NCBI GenBank assembly: GCA_022822495.1
Contig: JAJEBQ010000032.1
Span: 41,248-105,247, forward strand
DNA: 64,000 nucleotides
Direction of reading: 5' to 3'
Source: Paracoccaceae bacterium
GTDB lineage: Bacteria; Pseudomonadota; Alphaproteobacteria; Rhodobacterales; Rhodobacteraceae
Shown here: piece by piece, positions 7,621 through 17,500 of the stretch
Numbering within the stretch: the first letter of the stretch is position 1
How the letters are laid out: each line of letters begins with the position of its first letter
Program-made: the position numbers and the translations under genes
The notes under the pieces: model-generated
What the model saw: only the letters and a program-made list of their open reading frames with translations
Told to the model about the DNA's origin: nothing
The model's database searches: none

Positions 7621-7857
7621 ATGAACGAAATAACTGACAATCGAGAACTGGAACACAAATTTGAACTTCTGGAAAAGGATTACAAAATCATGGAAGCAAA
7701 TGTTGATGGAACTCTTAAGGACCTGCGGACAGATATTGAACGGAATAATACAGAGGTTGCCAACAAAATCCATGCCCAGACGAAATGGATGATTGGAATT
7801 GTTGTTGCAGCTGTCGTAATCATCATAGGTGCAGTCAGTCTCCTCACACAAATTTAA
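7621..7857 (+). CDS. Small coiled-coil protein with C-terminal membrane anchor (family copy 1)
   Basis: A 78-residue protein. Residues 8-45 are charged and helical (RELEHKFELLEKDYKIMEA, then DGTLKDLRTDIERNN) and look like a coiled coil. Residues 50-78 form one hydrophobic segment (WMIGIVVAAVVIIIGAVSLL) with almost nothing after it, as in tail-anchored proteins. Two relatives are in this window: one at 54750-55025 and one broken at 50418-50650. The layout resembles XhlA/holin-associated and DUF1640-like proteins, but no family is claimed. A weak upstream ribosome site and the conservation in three places support a real gene. Function is unknown; all copies sit beside mobile DNA. Confidence 0.7.
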   Translation: MNEITDNRELEHKFELLEKDYKIMEANVDGTLKDLRTDIERNNTEVANKIHAQTKWMIGIVVAAVVIIIGAVSLLTQI

Positions 7858-8230
7858 AAAGCCCTCTGATTATAAATCCTTTTCAGCACTGGTTGCAGCC
7901 GAGATAACTGATACAACTCGTGCTGGTAACCAGGCACGATGGGAGTATAATCTTCTTACTAATCCTCCATCTTGGCCAGTGTCTAGATTTTCCCCTCAAC
8001 CTCAATATCGTTGACTCCAGCCCTTGGGGCATTCTCGGACATGACGCCCTCGTTTTCTGTGGTTTGAATGAGACACATCACATCGAGAATTTGCTCAAGG
8101 TCATTGCAATGCAGAATGACATTGCAATATTCGTCCTCACAATCATGACAACCAGGTTCCAGCTTGTTTTGATTTTGTGTTCGTGAAGACGGTCCGACCC
8201 TGAATAGCAAGCACGTCAAGGAGGGCGGTG

Positions 8231-8276
8231 GTGTTTTTCACAATAATCCAATTCCAATTTTTCACCTTATTTCGGC
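8231..8276. repeat. Dispersed repeat, copy 2
   Basis: Near-identical to 5791-5845 over GTTTTTCACAATAAT, CAATTCCAATTTTT and TTATTTCGGC. A shorter third copy follows at 8301-8338. Confidence 0.6.
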
Positions 8277-8280
8277 AGTA

Positions 8281-8299
8281 GTGAGACAAATTGTCTCAC
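8281..8299. promoter_or_regulatory. Perfect palindrome, possible operator
   Basis: GTGAGACAAATTGTCTCAC has two perfect 9-bp arms around a single base. It lies between two copies of a dispersed repeat. No gene start is close enough to assign a target. Confidence 0.35.
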
Positions 8300-8344
8300 G
8301 CCATTCCAATTTTCTCACGCTTTTTCGGCCTGGCTGCGACATGT

Positions 8345-8534
8345 GAGACTGTGAAAGTATTTAAACGAATTCTTCAAAAGGTCATTTGTACACCAAGAAA
8401 ATGCGCCTTTGGGCTTTTTTTTCAAACGAAAATCCAAAAACAACAAATAAATGTCTCGGAAGGACACCTTAGCTGGGCAAATAATAGTTAAAAGTGACTT
8501 CCTGCTTTAGACGCTAGAATACTTTCACAGTCTC
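8345..8534. mobile_element. 190-bp MITE, copy A
   Basis: The element begins GAGACTGTGAAAGTATT and ends with its perfect 17-bp inverse. It has no coding capacity. Its reverse complement matches 50754-50943 over the full 190 bp at roughly 80-90% by eye, including the internal blocks CAGGAAGTCACTTTTA, TTATTTGTTGTTTTTGG and AAAGGCGCATTTTCTTGGTG. Equal length, opposite orientation and conserved ends mark a non-autonomous transposable element. No clear target duplication is seen at this copy. No transposase in this window has matching ends. Confidence 0.85.
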
Positions 8535-8691
8535 GTTTATCTTCCGGCCAGATACGAAATGTTTCACATCTATACTTCAGAAGATTATCTCATCAGTCCG
8601 AGAAAGGTTTGGACCGTGCAAAACAAAAGGCCAAAGATCTACTGGATTCAATAAATTGGATTGATGAAGCCAAATCCCCAGGAGATTGAGA

Positions 8692-8822
8692 TAAGTATTA
8701 TTCATGCTTTGTAAGTGTTTTTCACAAAAACGCTTAAAAATAAGTGTTTTTCATGCTTTGTAAGTGTTTTTCACAAAAACGCTTAAAAATAAGTATTATT
8801 CATGCTTTGTAAGTGTTTTTCA
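8692..8822. repeat. Tandem 49-bp hairpin repeat upstream of the second Fic gene
   Basis: Two full 49-bp units begin at 8703 and 8752, and a partial third begins at 8801. Each full unit contains AAGTGTTTTT, CAC, AAAAACGCTT, an inverted repeat with a 10-bp stem and one G-T pair. The last copy runs into the start of the Fic gene. It is probably a regulatory array or a slipped duplication. There are only 2.5 copies and no spacers, so it is not a CRISPR. Confidence 0.7.
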
Positions 8823-8837
8823 TGGAATAATACCATT

Positions 8838-10340
8838 ATGATTAATAGAATCTTACCTGAACCTGAAGCCAAAATTGTTGGTTATGCATTTCTTGTTCAA
8901 AGTTATGAACTTAGTGTTCCACTACCTATAATTTTATCAGCAATTGGAAAAAAACATAAGATTTATGAAGCAGATGGCTGGAAGGTTTACACACCACGTT
9001 ATACTCCCAAAGAAAGTTTCTATGACCATTTAGTTTTTGCTTTGAAGTATGAAGGCATTGATTTGGCTGTATTGAATTCCTTGTTTTCAAAAATCGATAA
9101 ATCCGATCTTGAGCAAGCAATAATTCAAGAACCAAATGGTTTATATGCAAGGCGTATTTGGTTCTTGTATGAATATCTGAAAGAGGATAAGCTTGATATC
9201 CCTGATCTTACACAAGGAAATTTTGTTCCCCTCATTGATACTAAATTACAATACGCAGGACCGGCACGTAATTCTAAACGTCATCGTATTCGGAATAACT
9301 TACCTGGTGTAAAGCACTTTTGTCCACTTATCAGACGTACAGAAAAAATTGATGCCTTAATCAATCAGGATTTATCAAAACAAGCACTGGATCTTTTTGG
9401 TACTATTCATCCCGATGTACTAATTCGTGCCGCTAGTTTTCTATTACTGGAAGATTCAAAAGCTTCGTATGCAATTGAGGGCGAAACACCGCCGCAAAAT
9501 CGTGCTGAACGCTGGGGACGGATTATTGGTCAAGCAGGCAAGATTCCCTTATCAAAAGCGCACCTAGAATACCTACAAAATGAGGTAATTGGTGATGGTA
9601 GATTTATCCAAATGGGGTATCGCAATGAAGGCGGATTTATCGGAAGGTATCATCGTTCGACAAATATCCCGATCCCTAGTCATATTTCAGCTAAACATCA
9701 AGATCTGTATGTTTTGATGCAAGGATTAATTGAAACAGAACAATTACTCAAAGATAGTGATTACTCACCTGTATTAGCAACGGCATTGATTGCTTTTGGC
9801 TTTGTTTTTATTCACCCGTTTGAAGATGGTAATGGTCGCCTGCACAGATACTTAATGCATCACGTATTAATGGAGACAGGCTTTACGCCTAATGGATTGG
9901 TTTTTCCTGTTTCCTCAGTTATCCTAAAGCGTATTTCAGATTACGCCACTGTACTTGAAGCTTATTCGAAACCACGTCTGTCTTTAATTGAATGGCGTGC
10001 TACTGACCGAGGTAATGTTGAAGTCCTAAATGAGACGATTGATCTTTACCGCTTTTTTGATGCCACACCTCAAGCTGAATTCTTTTTTGAATGTGTGCAA
10101 GAGACCATCACCAAAACATTCCCCGATGAAGTTAAGTTTCTTCAGCAGTTTGACGAAATAAAAAAATTCGTGAATAATTTTATAGATATACCGGATCGTA
10201 CAGCAAGTCTTCTAATTAACTTCTTACATCAAAATGATGGGAAACTATCTAAGCGTGCACGTAAGAAGGAATTCTCAGTCTTAACTGATGAAGAGGTTAA
10301 GGTTTTTGAGAACAAATTCGAAGAGATATTCAAATCGTAG
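8838..10340 (+). CDS. Large Fic family protein (about 500 residues)
   Basis: A second Fic-domain enzyme, not closely similar to the one at 5991. The catalytic loop is HPFEDGNGRLHRYLMHHVL (around residue 335 of the protein). Before it, SYAIEGETPP (about residues 215-224) fits the autoinhibitory S-x-x-x-E-G motif. The first 200 residues form a separate N-terminal domain seen with this Fic subgroup (LPEPEAKIVGYAFLVQSYEL at its start), and the last 100 are helical and charged. I choose ATG 8838 because the in-frame ATG at 8802 lies inside the tandem 49-bp repeat and would add repeat-coded residues (LCKCFSW). The gene stands alone, facing the first Fic gene across about 1.7 kb of repeats. Confidence 0.85.
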   Translation: MINRILPEPEAKIVGYAFLVQSYELSVPLPIILSAIGKKHKIYEADGWKVYTPRYTPKESFYDHLVFALKYEGIDLAVLNSLFSKIDKSDLEQAIIQEPNGLYARRIWFLYEYLKEDKLDIPDLTQGNFVPLIDTKLQYAGPARNSKRHRIRNNLPGVKHFCPLIRRTEKIDALINQDLSKQALDLFGTIHPDVLIRAASFLLLEDSKASYAIEGETPPQNRAERWGRIIGQAGKIPLSKAHLEYLQNEVIGDGRFIQMGYRNEGGFIGRYHRSTNIPIPSHISAKHQDLYVLMQGLIETEQLLKDSDYSPVLATALIAFGFVFIHPFEDGNGRLHRYLMHHVLMETGFTPNGLVFPVSSVILKRISDYATVLEAYSKPRLSLIEWRATDRGNVEVLNETIDLYRFFDATPQAEFFFECVQETITKTFPDEVKFLQQFDEIKKFVNNFIDIPDRTASLLINFLHQNDGKLSKRARKKEFSVLTDEEVKVFENKFEEIFKS

Positions 10341-11252
10341 GGTTATATTGGTGGGCATACTACTATAGCAGGCAGGCCACCAAAATTACCAGTCGTTATT
10401 CATTCATTTACTGGAAAAGTTTTGCAAGGGAACAAACACAAAAGAAAAGAGGTTCTTCCCTCTTTTACAGGTGTTTTCGTTTTCAGCCTTCAACACATCA
10501 TCGATGGATGAAAATCCAACCTCATGTAACTTTGTTGCTTTGACAATTTCATCAAATTCACCCAATACCATTTGAAGTTTGAGAGATGATACCCAAAGAA
10601 AAACTGAACCGATCTGAGAATCAAAGCCAAACACCACCAGTTAGCGCACACTATGCTCAAAAATGATGCACCAAAGAGATTTGGAAATCGGTAAGTCGAA
10701 AGTAAACCTGCCACCCCAATAAGTGGTTGCAACAATTAAATTCTGTTGATGGTTCACCTCTATTGTAAGTTCCCATAAAATTTATGTCCGTTCCAAAATT
10801 GGATGCAACAGCCAATGGATTCTACCGAGGGGTGTAAATTTACAACTCGTTGACACTTTTGAGAGGTATAATAATTTTATTTATGTCGTGATATTCACAT
10901 CAATTCTAAGTGAAGATTCATCTTGATATTTGGACATGGCAGAAATGATTCTTAACAGTTAAAATCAGCTGATGAGTTCATTCATTTTGAAAGTTGCCGG
11001 ATGTAGAATGGCAGCGGTGTTACACTGATGCTATTGGCAAGATAAGGGAGCAATCAAAAGATGGAAACAAGACACTCGGTATCTTGTTGCTCAAAAATTG
11101 GGTAAATCCAGGTGGTACTATTTTTACCGGATCCAAATTACCCGTGTGGAAACGAGTTCTATCGGGAATCAATCCATATAGATTCAAAGTTAAGGCATTG
11201 ATATTCGAATTGGTGTAGATTGGCCATACAGAATATCACTTAACGCCCGAAT
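10341..11252. other. Intergenic region of about 0.9 kb, no gene supported
   Basis: Low-complexity, apparently degenerate DNA between the Fic gene and the HNH gene. A hairpin, AAAAGAGG-TTCTTC-CCTCTTTT, near 10446-10467 could terminate transcription. Open frames here (leftward 10490-10735, rightward 10994-11218) have no recognisable motif, no good ribosome site, and look decayed. Confidence 0.45.
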
Positions 11253-11813
11253 TCACCCCTCCAGTTCAGTATCCCAATAAAGAAAATCCATCCAGGTTTC
11301 ATGCAGGTAGTTTGGTGGGAACTTCCGACCGATATTTCTCAGCTGTTGGTTGCTCGGTTCAAACGGCTTTTTCCTGAGTTCCAATCCGGCAGCTTGCAAG
11401 GATTTCGATCCCTTTTTGAAATTACAATCATGACACGCTGCAACCACATTCTGCCAGCAGGTCGTTCCGCCCATGGATATCGGTTTTACATGGTCAAAGG
11501 TTAGATCACCCTTTTTATGGCAATATTGACAGGTAAATTCATCTCTGAGGAACAGATTAAACCTTGTAAAAGCGACTGTTTTCTGCGGTCGAATATATTC
11601 TTTCAAGGCAATAACTGAGGGAAGCGTAAATGTTGTGGATGGCGATCGAACCACATGATTATACTCATAAATAACATTAACTCGATCTAAAAATACAGCT
11701 TTAAGAGCTACCTGCCACGACCAAAGTGAAAGTGGCAAATAGGACAAGGGTTGATGGTCTGCGTTCAATACCAAGGCAGAATAATCTTTTTGTACTTGGG
11801 ATTTCCTCAACAT
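11253..11813 (-). CDS. HNH endonuclease family protein
   Basis: A 186-residue protein of a type common as a single-copy gene in alphaproteobacteria. The HNH module occupies about residues 93-135: CQYCHKKGDLTFDHVKPISMG followed by WQNVVAACHDCNFKKGSK. This gives two zinc-binding Cys pairs (C-x2-C) around the catalytic D-H and Asn-His residues. The N-terminal half (SALVLNADHQPLSYLPLSLW) is the usual accompanying domain. Nuclease activity is expected from the family; the biological role is unknown. No phage genes lie next to it. It begins the ordinary core region. Confidence 0.85.
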   Translation of the reverse strand: MLRKSQVQKDYSALVLNADHQPLSYLPLSLWSWQVALKAVFLDRVNVIYEYNHVVRSPSTTFTLPSVIALKEYIRPQKTVAFTRFNLFLRDEFTCQYCHKKGDLTFDHVKPISMGGTTCWQNVVAACHDCNFKKGSKSLQAAGLELRKKPFEPSNQQLRNIGRKFPPNYLHETWMDFLYWDTELEG

Positions 11814-12090
11814 ATGTACCTAACACAATCATTCCAGAACAGTAGATACCCATATATTTAGTATAGCAGGAAATATTTTCTCGTAAAATTTTTATGAAGG
11901 TAAAAATTGGTATTATTTGGCAACATTTTTCAAGTTACAAATTACCTATAGATTCAATCCTTTGTTTGATTGGAAACCCTATTTCATTACTCATTCGCTG
12001 CTGTGGCATCCTACCTGCTTTTTTTGTATCGATTCCGCAGGTTTGATATCAAGTAAATAGATAAGGCCCTGAATTCGCAATGAATATCCT

Positions 12091-13347
12091 TTAATCCTGT
12101 TCTTCTTCGGCCATTTGCTGATCAATCACATATTCCTGTGCCATATCAACAACGACGGGAGTTGAGGTCGGGCTGATAGGTGTATAGGACATGGTTTCAA
12201 GAGTCTCCGGTGTTTGACGAATTGCCATTCTGAACGTACAAAAGGTTGCCAGGATAGCCATGGTCAAAGCGATGTATATGAAAAATCCCGAAGGCCCGAT
12301 GAAGTCCATCAACCAACCAACAAAGAACGGTCCACTTATGGCTCCTAATCCGTTGACAAATATCAACCCACTCGCACCAGCAGGCATGTCACCAACTTCC
12401 AGGTAATCATTGGTATAGGCAATCAATAAGGAATAAAGGGGGGTTGTTGTTGCTCCAACAACAAAAGTAACAGCCAGAAGAATGACCATAAATTCTTCGG
12501 TAAATGATCCGATGAAGGCAATGATTGTACATATACCAGCTACAACTAAAATGAGTTTTCTTCTGTCCATCCTGTCAGAAATAAACCCAATTGGAAACTG
12601 CATGACCAATGCTCCGAGATATATCATACCCACAAAAAGGGCAATTTGAGTGGATGTCATACCAATCCGGGCGCCAAAAACTGCTGCCATTCCAAATAAT
12701 GCGGCAAAAACAGCACCAAGTATGAAAGAACCAACAACACCAAGCTGGGAAACCTTGAAAAGGTGTACCAAATTCATGGATTTTGTTATCTCACTGCGGG
12801 GTGTTGGTGTAACCGAAAGAAGTATTGGTGTAAAGGATAACGAAACCAAAACTGAAGCCAGGACAAAAAGTAAATAGCCAGAAGTATCACCAAGATTAAA
12901 TAATCCTTGAGCAGAAATGATCCCAAGCATCTGAATGGAAATATAAATGGCAAGGGTTTTGCCCCTGTTCTCATTTGTAGAACTGTCGTTGAGCCAACTT
13001 TCGGCGACGACATAAACACCCGAGAAACCAATACCTATCAAAATACGAAGTAGGACCCATACCCAAGGTACAGGGAATTGTGCAAAAAGAATTAATGCTG
13101 CCGAAATGAGCGACCCCAAGGCTGCGAATACCCGGACATGACCCACTCGTATTATCATATGTGGGGTAAGCCTCGAGCCAAAGAGAAACCCGATAAAGTA
13201 TCCCGACATGATGATGGAAAGTTCCAAGGTACTAAAATCTTCCTGGACACCTCTAATGCCAACGAGAGTACCTTGTAAGCCGTTGCCAACCATAAGCAGG
13301 AAAATTCCCAGGAGCAGAGCCCAAATTTGTCCAAGAATTGTAAACAT
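12091..13347 (-). CDS. MFS transporter (YcaD-like)
   Basis: A 418-residue inner-membrane protein with about 12 hydrophobic segments, the usual major-facilitator size. The loop between helices 2 and 3 reads FGSRLTPHMIIRVGHVRV, a variant of the G-x-L-x-D-R-x-G-R motif. Its repeat in the second half reads IGFISDRMDRRKLIL. FSGVYVVAESWLND in the helix 4-5 region is typical of the YcaD subgroup. The C-terminal 40 residues are polar and acidic (QMAEEEQD at the end). The substrate cannot be predicted. The gene is monocistronic with a 140-bp gap to queA. Confidence 0.85.
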   Translation of the reverse strand: MFTILGQIWALLLGIFLLMVGNGLQGTLVGIRGVQEDFSTLELSIIMSGYFIGFLFGSRLTPHMIIRVGHVRVFAALGSLISAALILFAQFPVPWVWVLLRILIGIGFSGVYVVAESWLNDSSTNENRGKTLAIYISIQMLGIISAQGLFNLGDTSGYLLFVLASVLVSLSFTPILLSVTPTPRSEITKSMNLVHLFKVSQLGVVGSFILGAVFAALFGMAAVFGARIGMTSTQIALFVGMIYLGALVMQFPIGFISDRMDRRKLILVVAGICTIIAFIGSFTEEFMVILLAVTFVVGATTTPLYSLLIAYTNDYLEVGDMPAGASGLIFVNGLGAISGPFFVGWLMDFIGPSGFFIYIALTMAILATFCTFRMAIRQTPETLETMSYTPISPTSTPVVVDMAQEYVIDQQMAEEEQD

Positions 13348-13486
13348 TTACATTCCCTCGAAAAAAATCCGAATATTGGAATTTCTTCTATGATTTAAAG
13401 GGATAAAATAGGCAATATTTTTTATGCACCATTTTATTTTTCAAAATCCATATTGATCGTATCAAAATGCCGACAATTAAATGTGC

Positions 13487-14539
13487 TTATGGAGATTTAA
13501 TCAGTAGTGAACTATCACCGTATGATAAGAATCTATACCGCTGCTTTATGGCATGCTGATATATCTGCTTCATTTTTTCTCCGCCTATAAAGGCCGCAAC
13601 AAGAACGAGTAATGAAGATTTGGGAAGATGGAAGTTGGTTAATAATCCATCGGCAATATTAAATGAAAAGCCAGGTCTAATATAAAGGTTTGTAATACCC
13701 TCCCAAGGCTTGATATTATTGTCTCTTGCAGCTGTTTCCATTAGCCTCAGGGAAGTGGTTCCTACAGCAATTACTCGATTATTGTCTTGTTTCGCCTTAC
13801 GTATGGCATCCACAGCAGTTTGGGATATACTGCCCCATTCCCCATGAATTTTGTGCTCAGCAATATTATTGGATGTCATGGGCAAAAAGGTGCCAGCCCC
13901 GACATGCAGAGTCAATTCAGTAAATCTAATGCCTTTCACTTCGAGTTTTGAAACAATATTTTCGTCAAAATGAAGCGAAGCTGTCGGAGCAGCTACGGCA
14001 CCCAGTTTCTGGGCAAAATAGGATTGATATTTTGTCTGATCAGAAGGATTTTCTGATCTCTTGTTGAGAATATAACTTGGCAGAGGGGTGTGTCCTATCG
14101 CCTGAACTTCTGAAAAAAAATCTGTCCCTTGCAGGTTGAAATTAATTTCACACCATTTGCCATCAATATTAATAACTTTTCCTTCCAATTTGTCACCAAA
14201 TAGAATGATATCACCCTTATTCAGTTTTCTTAAGGGCTTCCCAAGACAAGTCCAATTCCCCTTTTGATTTGGGGCATCAAGGTTTATTGATATTTTACCG
14301 CCTCTAACCCGTGACCTTGCGCTGCTGCGTTTATGCCCAATCAAATGTGCAGGAAAAACCTTGGTGTTGTTGACAACCAAAAGGTCTCCAACATTCAAAT
14401 AGGAAGACAAGTCCTCAAATTTGGCGTCAATGGTTTGATTATCTCTGAATACCAGTAACCGTGAGGAACTTCGTGGGTCTACTGGATTCTGGGCAATTAA
14501 GGGCGAAGGAAGATCGTAGTCAAAATAACTTAAGTCCAT
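13487..14539 (-). CDS. queA: S-adenosylmethionine:tRNA ribosyltransferase-isomerase
   Basis: QueA moves the ribosyl part of S-adenosylmethionine onto preQ1 in tRNA anticodons to form epoxyqueuosine, the next-to-last step of queuosine synthesis. The N-terminus DLSYFDYDLPSPLIAQNP and the segments AAPTASLHFDENIV, LTLHVGAGTF and AVGTTSLRLMETA are family signatures. At 350 residues it has the normal full length. It lies 12 bp downstream of the large AsmA-like gene on the same strand, so the two may be co-transcribed. queG, queF and tgt are not in the window. Confidence 0.96.
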   Translation of the reverse strand: MDLSYFDYDLPSPLIAQNPVDPRSSSRLLVFRDNQTIDAKFEDLSSYLNVGDLLVVNNTKVFPAHLIGHKRSSARSRVRGGKISINLDAPNQKGNWTCLGKPLRKLNKGDIILFGDKLEGKVINIDGKWCEINFNLQGTDFFSEVQAIGHTPLPSYILNKRSENPSDQTKYQSYFAQKLGAVAAPTASLHFDENIVSKLEVKGIRFTELTLHVGAGTFLPMTSNNIAEHKIHGEWGSISQTAVDAIRKAKQDNNRVIAVGTTSLRLMETAARDNNIKPWEGITNLYIRPGFSFNIADGLLTNFHLPKSSLLVLVAAFIGGEKMKQIYQHAIKQRYRFLSYGDSSLLIKSP

Positions 14540-14551
14540 AATGCAATCAAC

Positions 14552-17500
14552 TCAGGGTACAATATTCAGAAACAGAAAACCTGTTAAATTGCTTGGATTA
14601 ATGACCGATGTAGGTTCAATTTCAAAGTCGGGGTTGGCAAGGGTACCAGTAAGAGTAAAATCAAGGGTGCCTATCTCACCTGTTATGCTGCTTGGCACCA
14701 GTAAGCTTATTGGGTTTACAATTTTGATAAGCGTTGTAATAACTCTTAGAGGTGCAACCGTACCTTTAAAATTCATGGTTTTGGCCTGCAAATCAAAATC
14801 ACCTGAAAACGAAAAGCCAACTTGGGTACCGATACCTGCGGCATCATTTAAAAACAGTCTCTCTTTGGTCAAATTAAAATCTGACCTGATTTGATCCATG
14901 GGGATCCCGATTTCCTCTTCCGATTCAATAGCTGATTCATCCTCAGCGCTTCTCCCTAATTCATAAAACGGTGGTATATTTATATCACTGATGATAATGG
15001 TTCCATGAAATTCTCCTTCACCCTCCCCCGGGTTAACATCAATCCAAACCTTTCCACCCCTTAAGGTCTCAATCAATTCAGCATCTCTGGCAACTTGACC
15101 TGCATTATCAGAAGCAATTCTCAACATCCATGTTTCTTCCCGATCAAACAACCATCCATTCAATGTCGCTCCACCGTTCATTTTACCGTTAAAATTCGCC
15201 CGAACATCTTCATCCCTTTGAATGAGGCCGTTAATGTCCGTAATGGAAAAACGGGGTGAAATCTTGAGTTCACCCAAATAAAAACTGAACTCCTGATCGG
15301 TTTTCTCGTTGGAACTGTATTGGGCAAGCATGCTGGAATTACCCAGTTCGATTGTGCCTGGTATCTCAAGTTCAATGGCACCATTTTCATCAAGGGAAAC
15401 TACGAGTTCTCCCGAGTAAAAACCTGCCATTTCAACCTGATTCAAATAAAAGGATTCAAATCCCCCATCCGCATTTAGATTTAACCTGCCTTCAGCTGCG
15501 AGACCGGTGGCATTTAATTTAAATGCGTTGATATCAAGTGGACTGCCTATGCTAGCTCCTACAAACAGACTACCCCTTTCCTCTGATGGTTTTGCCCAAT
15601 CAATAACCGGAATTTCAATACCCGTGCCATAAAGATCAGAATTCAGTCTCATATAGGGTGGTGCCTCGCTGGGAAAACCCAGATTGAAATTGATCACACT
15701 TGAGCCCGAAACAATATCGGGGATAAAATCAATATTAAACTCTTCAAAAAACGCATCAGTTAGATTGAAACTGCCAGAAATATTCAATCGTTCTGAAACA
15801 TTTGGCTCAAAACTTTGAGTCATGGTTGCATTGATCGGCAAATTACCAAAATTGCCTTCTCCTCCAATAACCAGACTTTGGTTATCAAATTTAATATCCA
15901 ACTTCTCTGCCTGAAAGATTTTTCCGTAAAACAAGCCAATAGTTTCAAACGCTGTAAACTCACCAAATCCTTCATAATGAATTTGATCCTGAGGGATCTT
16001 TTGTATCAGCGGGAAATTTATTTTTATTTCTCCACTGGCGTCGCCACTTACAAAGACTGGGGTCAGATTCGCTTTCGAAATAAAATTGAATGGATCAAGG
16101 TCTAGAAGTTCAAATAGGGGGTAAATTTTACTGTTGACTTTCAGATGCACCGCCGATGGAATTTTATTGTTCGTTATATCGGGGATATAGAATCGGCTTC
16201 CATCCAGAGTAACCACTCCCTTTTTGAAGACTTCGGTATAGCCCTCGTCCATCTGTAGAGAAAAATCTTTTTCGGTCAGAGTGGCAAAGCCATTTCCCTT
16301 GACAATCGGTGGAAAGCCCTTCAAATAGGTAAAATCTACATCAGAAAAGGTGTAGGTCGCATTGAGTTTTGGTTTGGAATTGCGATAGAGGGTAATACCA
16401 CCGGTCAACTCGTCAATTACGCCATTATGTATATTCTTTAGGAACCAAGATCTTGTATTACTGACAAAATTCAAAGGCCAAAATTTCATTGTTTCGAATT
16501 TACTTAAATCCCTGGTCCAAAAGTGAATGGAACCCAATTCCGACCTCTTATCAAAGAAAAGAGATCCCTTCCCCCAAAATTGTGTACCTCCTTCATCAAA
16601 ATAGAATTGAGCTATACGGAGTTCCCTATTTTCACCATCGAATTTAAAGTCAATATTCCCATCAATCCTTTTCAGTGAAGAATCAAATGTTTCATTGTCT
16701 TTTAACTGTATATATTCGAGAAGGATGTTGCCGACAAAATCTTGGCCAAAATTTGATCCCTGAGAAAAAAAACTGCCTGAGGCTTTTGCAGTAAAGAGAT
16801 CGGATTCAACAATCAGATGGTCAATCATAATACCACTTTCCTGCGAATTGAGTGGATATCTGAAAGTCAAATTAAATTTATCAATTCGCAGCTTATCCTT
16901 ATTCCTACCGTGAGGTATCATGAGTGAGGTTGTGTTAAATTCTCCCTCTAATAGCGATGTTAACCAATGGTAATTTGTCCTAAAGGTAAATACACCATCG
17001 CCATAATCAAATTGGCCACTCGCTTTGTTCGCTTGCAAGTTGTAGAAGGTAGATAAGAATTCAACAGGGGCGGTAATTTCACTGGTAACACTTTCTTCCC
17101 CTAGTGAAATGACAAAACCGATATCCTCATCTGTACCTATGGAAATTCGATTTTCAAGCCCGGCCAATTCAATTCGATTGATTTCAAACTCTCCGGTAAT
17201 GGGATCTTTACCATTCGATAAATTTGTGATTTTCCCGGTCGAAAAAATCGAAATGGGATCCGAGTGAATCGCTAATTCTTTGAAGTGGATTGCCTGCCCT
17301 TGTGAACCACCATCAAAATTAAGGCGAATTTTGTTCATTCCCTTTTCTAATTCAAGGAATGCCTCTATCGAGCCTTTGATATCTATCTTCCCATCCGGTA
17401 AGGTTTTGAGGTTAAATTTACCATTTGACAACATGGCAGGGGATGTACTCCCGCCAAGTGGAAATAACCCTCCACTTACGGTAAGATCATAGTTGATGTT

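Larger units (their letters stand above)
7858..8344. other. Intergenic region with degenerate sequence and a palindrome
   Basis: No intact gene recognised. It contains the second and third copies of the CAATTCCAATTTTT-type repeat (8231-8276, 8301-8338) and a perfect 9-bp-arm palindrome, GTGAGACAAATTGTCTCAC, at 8281-8299. A leftward frame through 7983-8219 is open but matches nothing I know. Confidence 0.45.

Noticed and set aside
8692..8822. Possible CRISPR array
   Set aside because: The 49-bp units are directly adjacent with no unique spacers, only 2.5 copies, and no cas genes are nearby.
10490..10735. Leftward hydrophobic open frame
   Set aside because: Short, no ribosome site, no relatives recognised; the surrounding DNA looks decayed.
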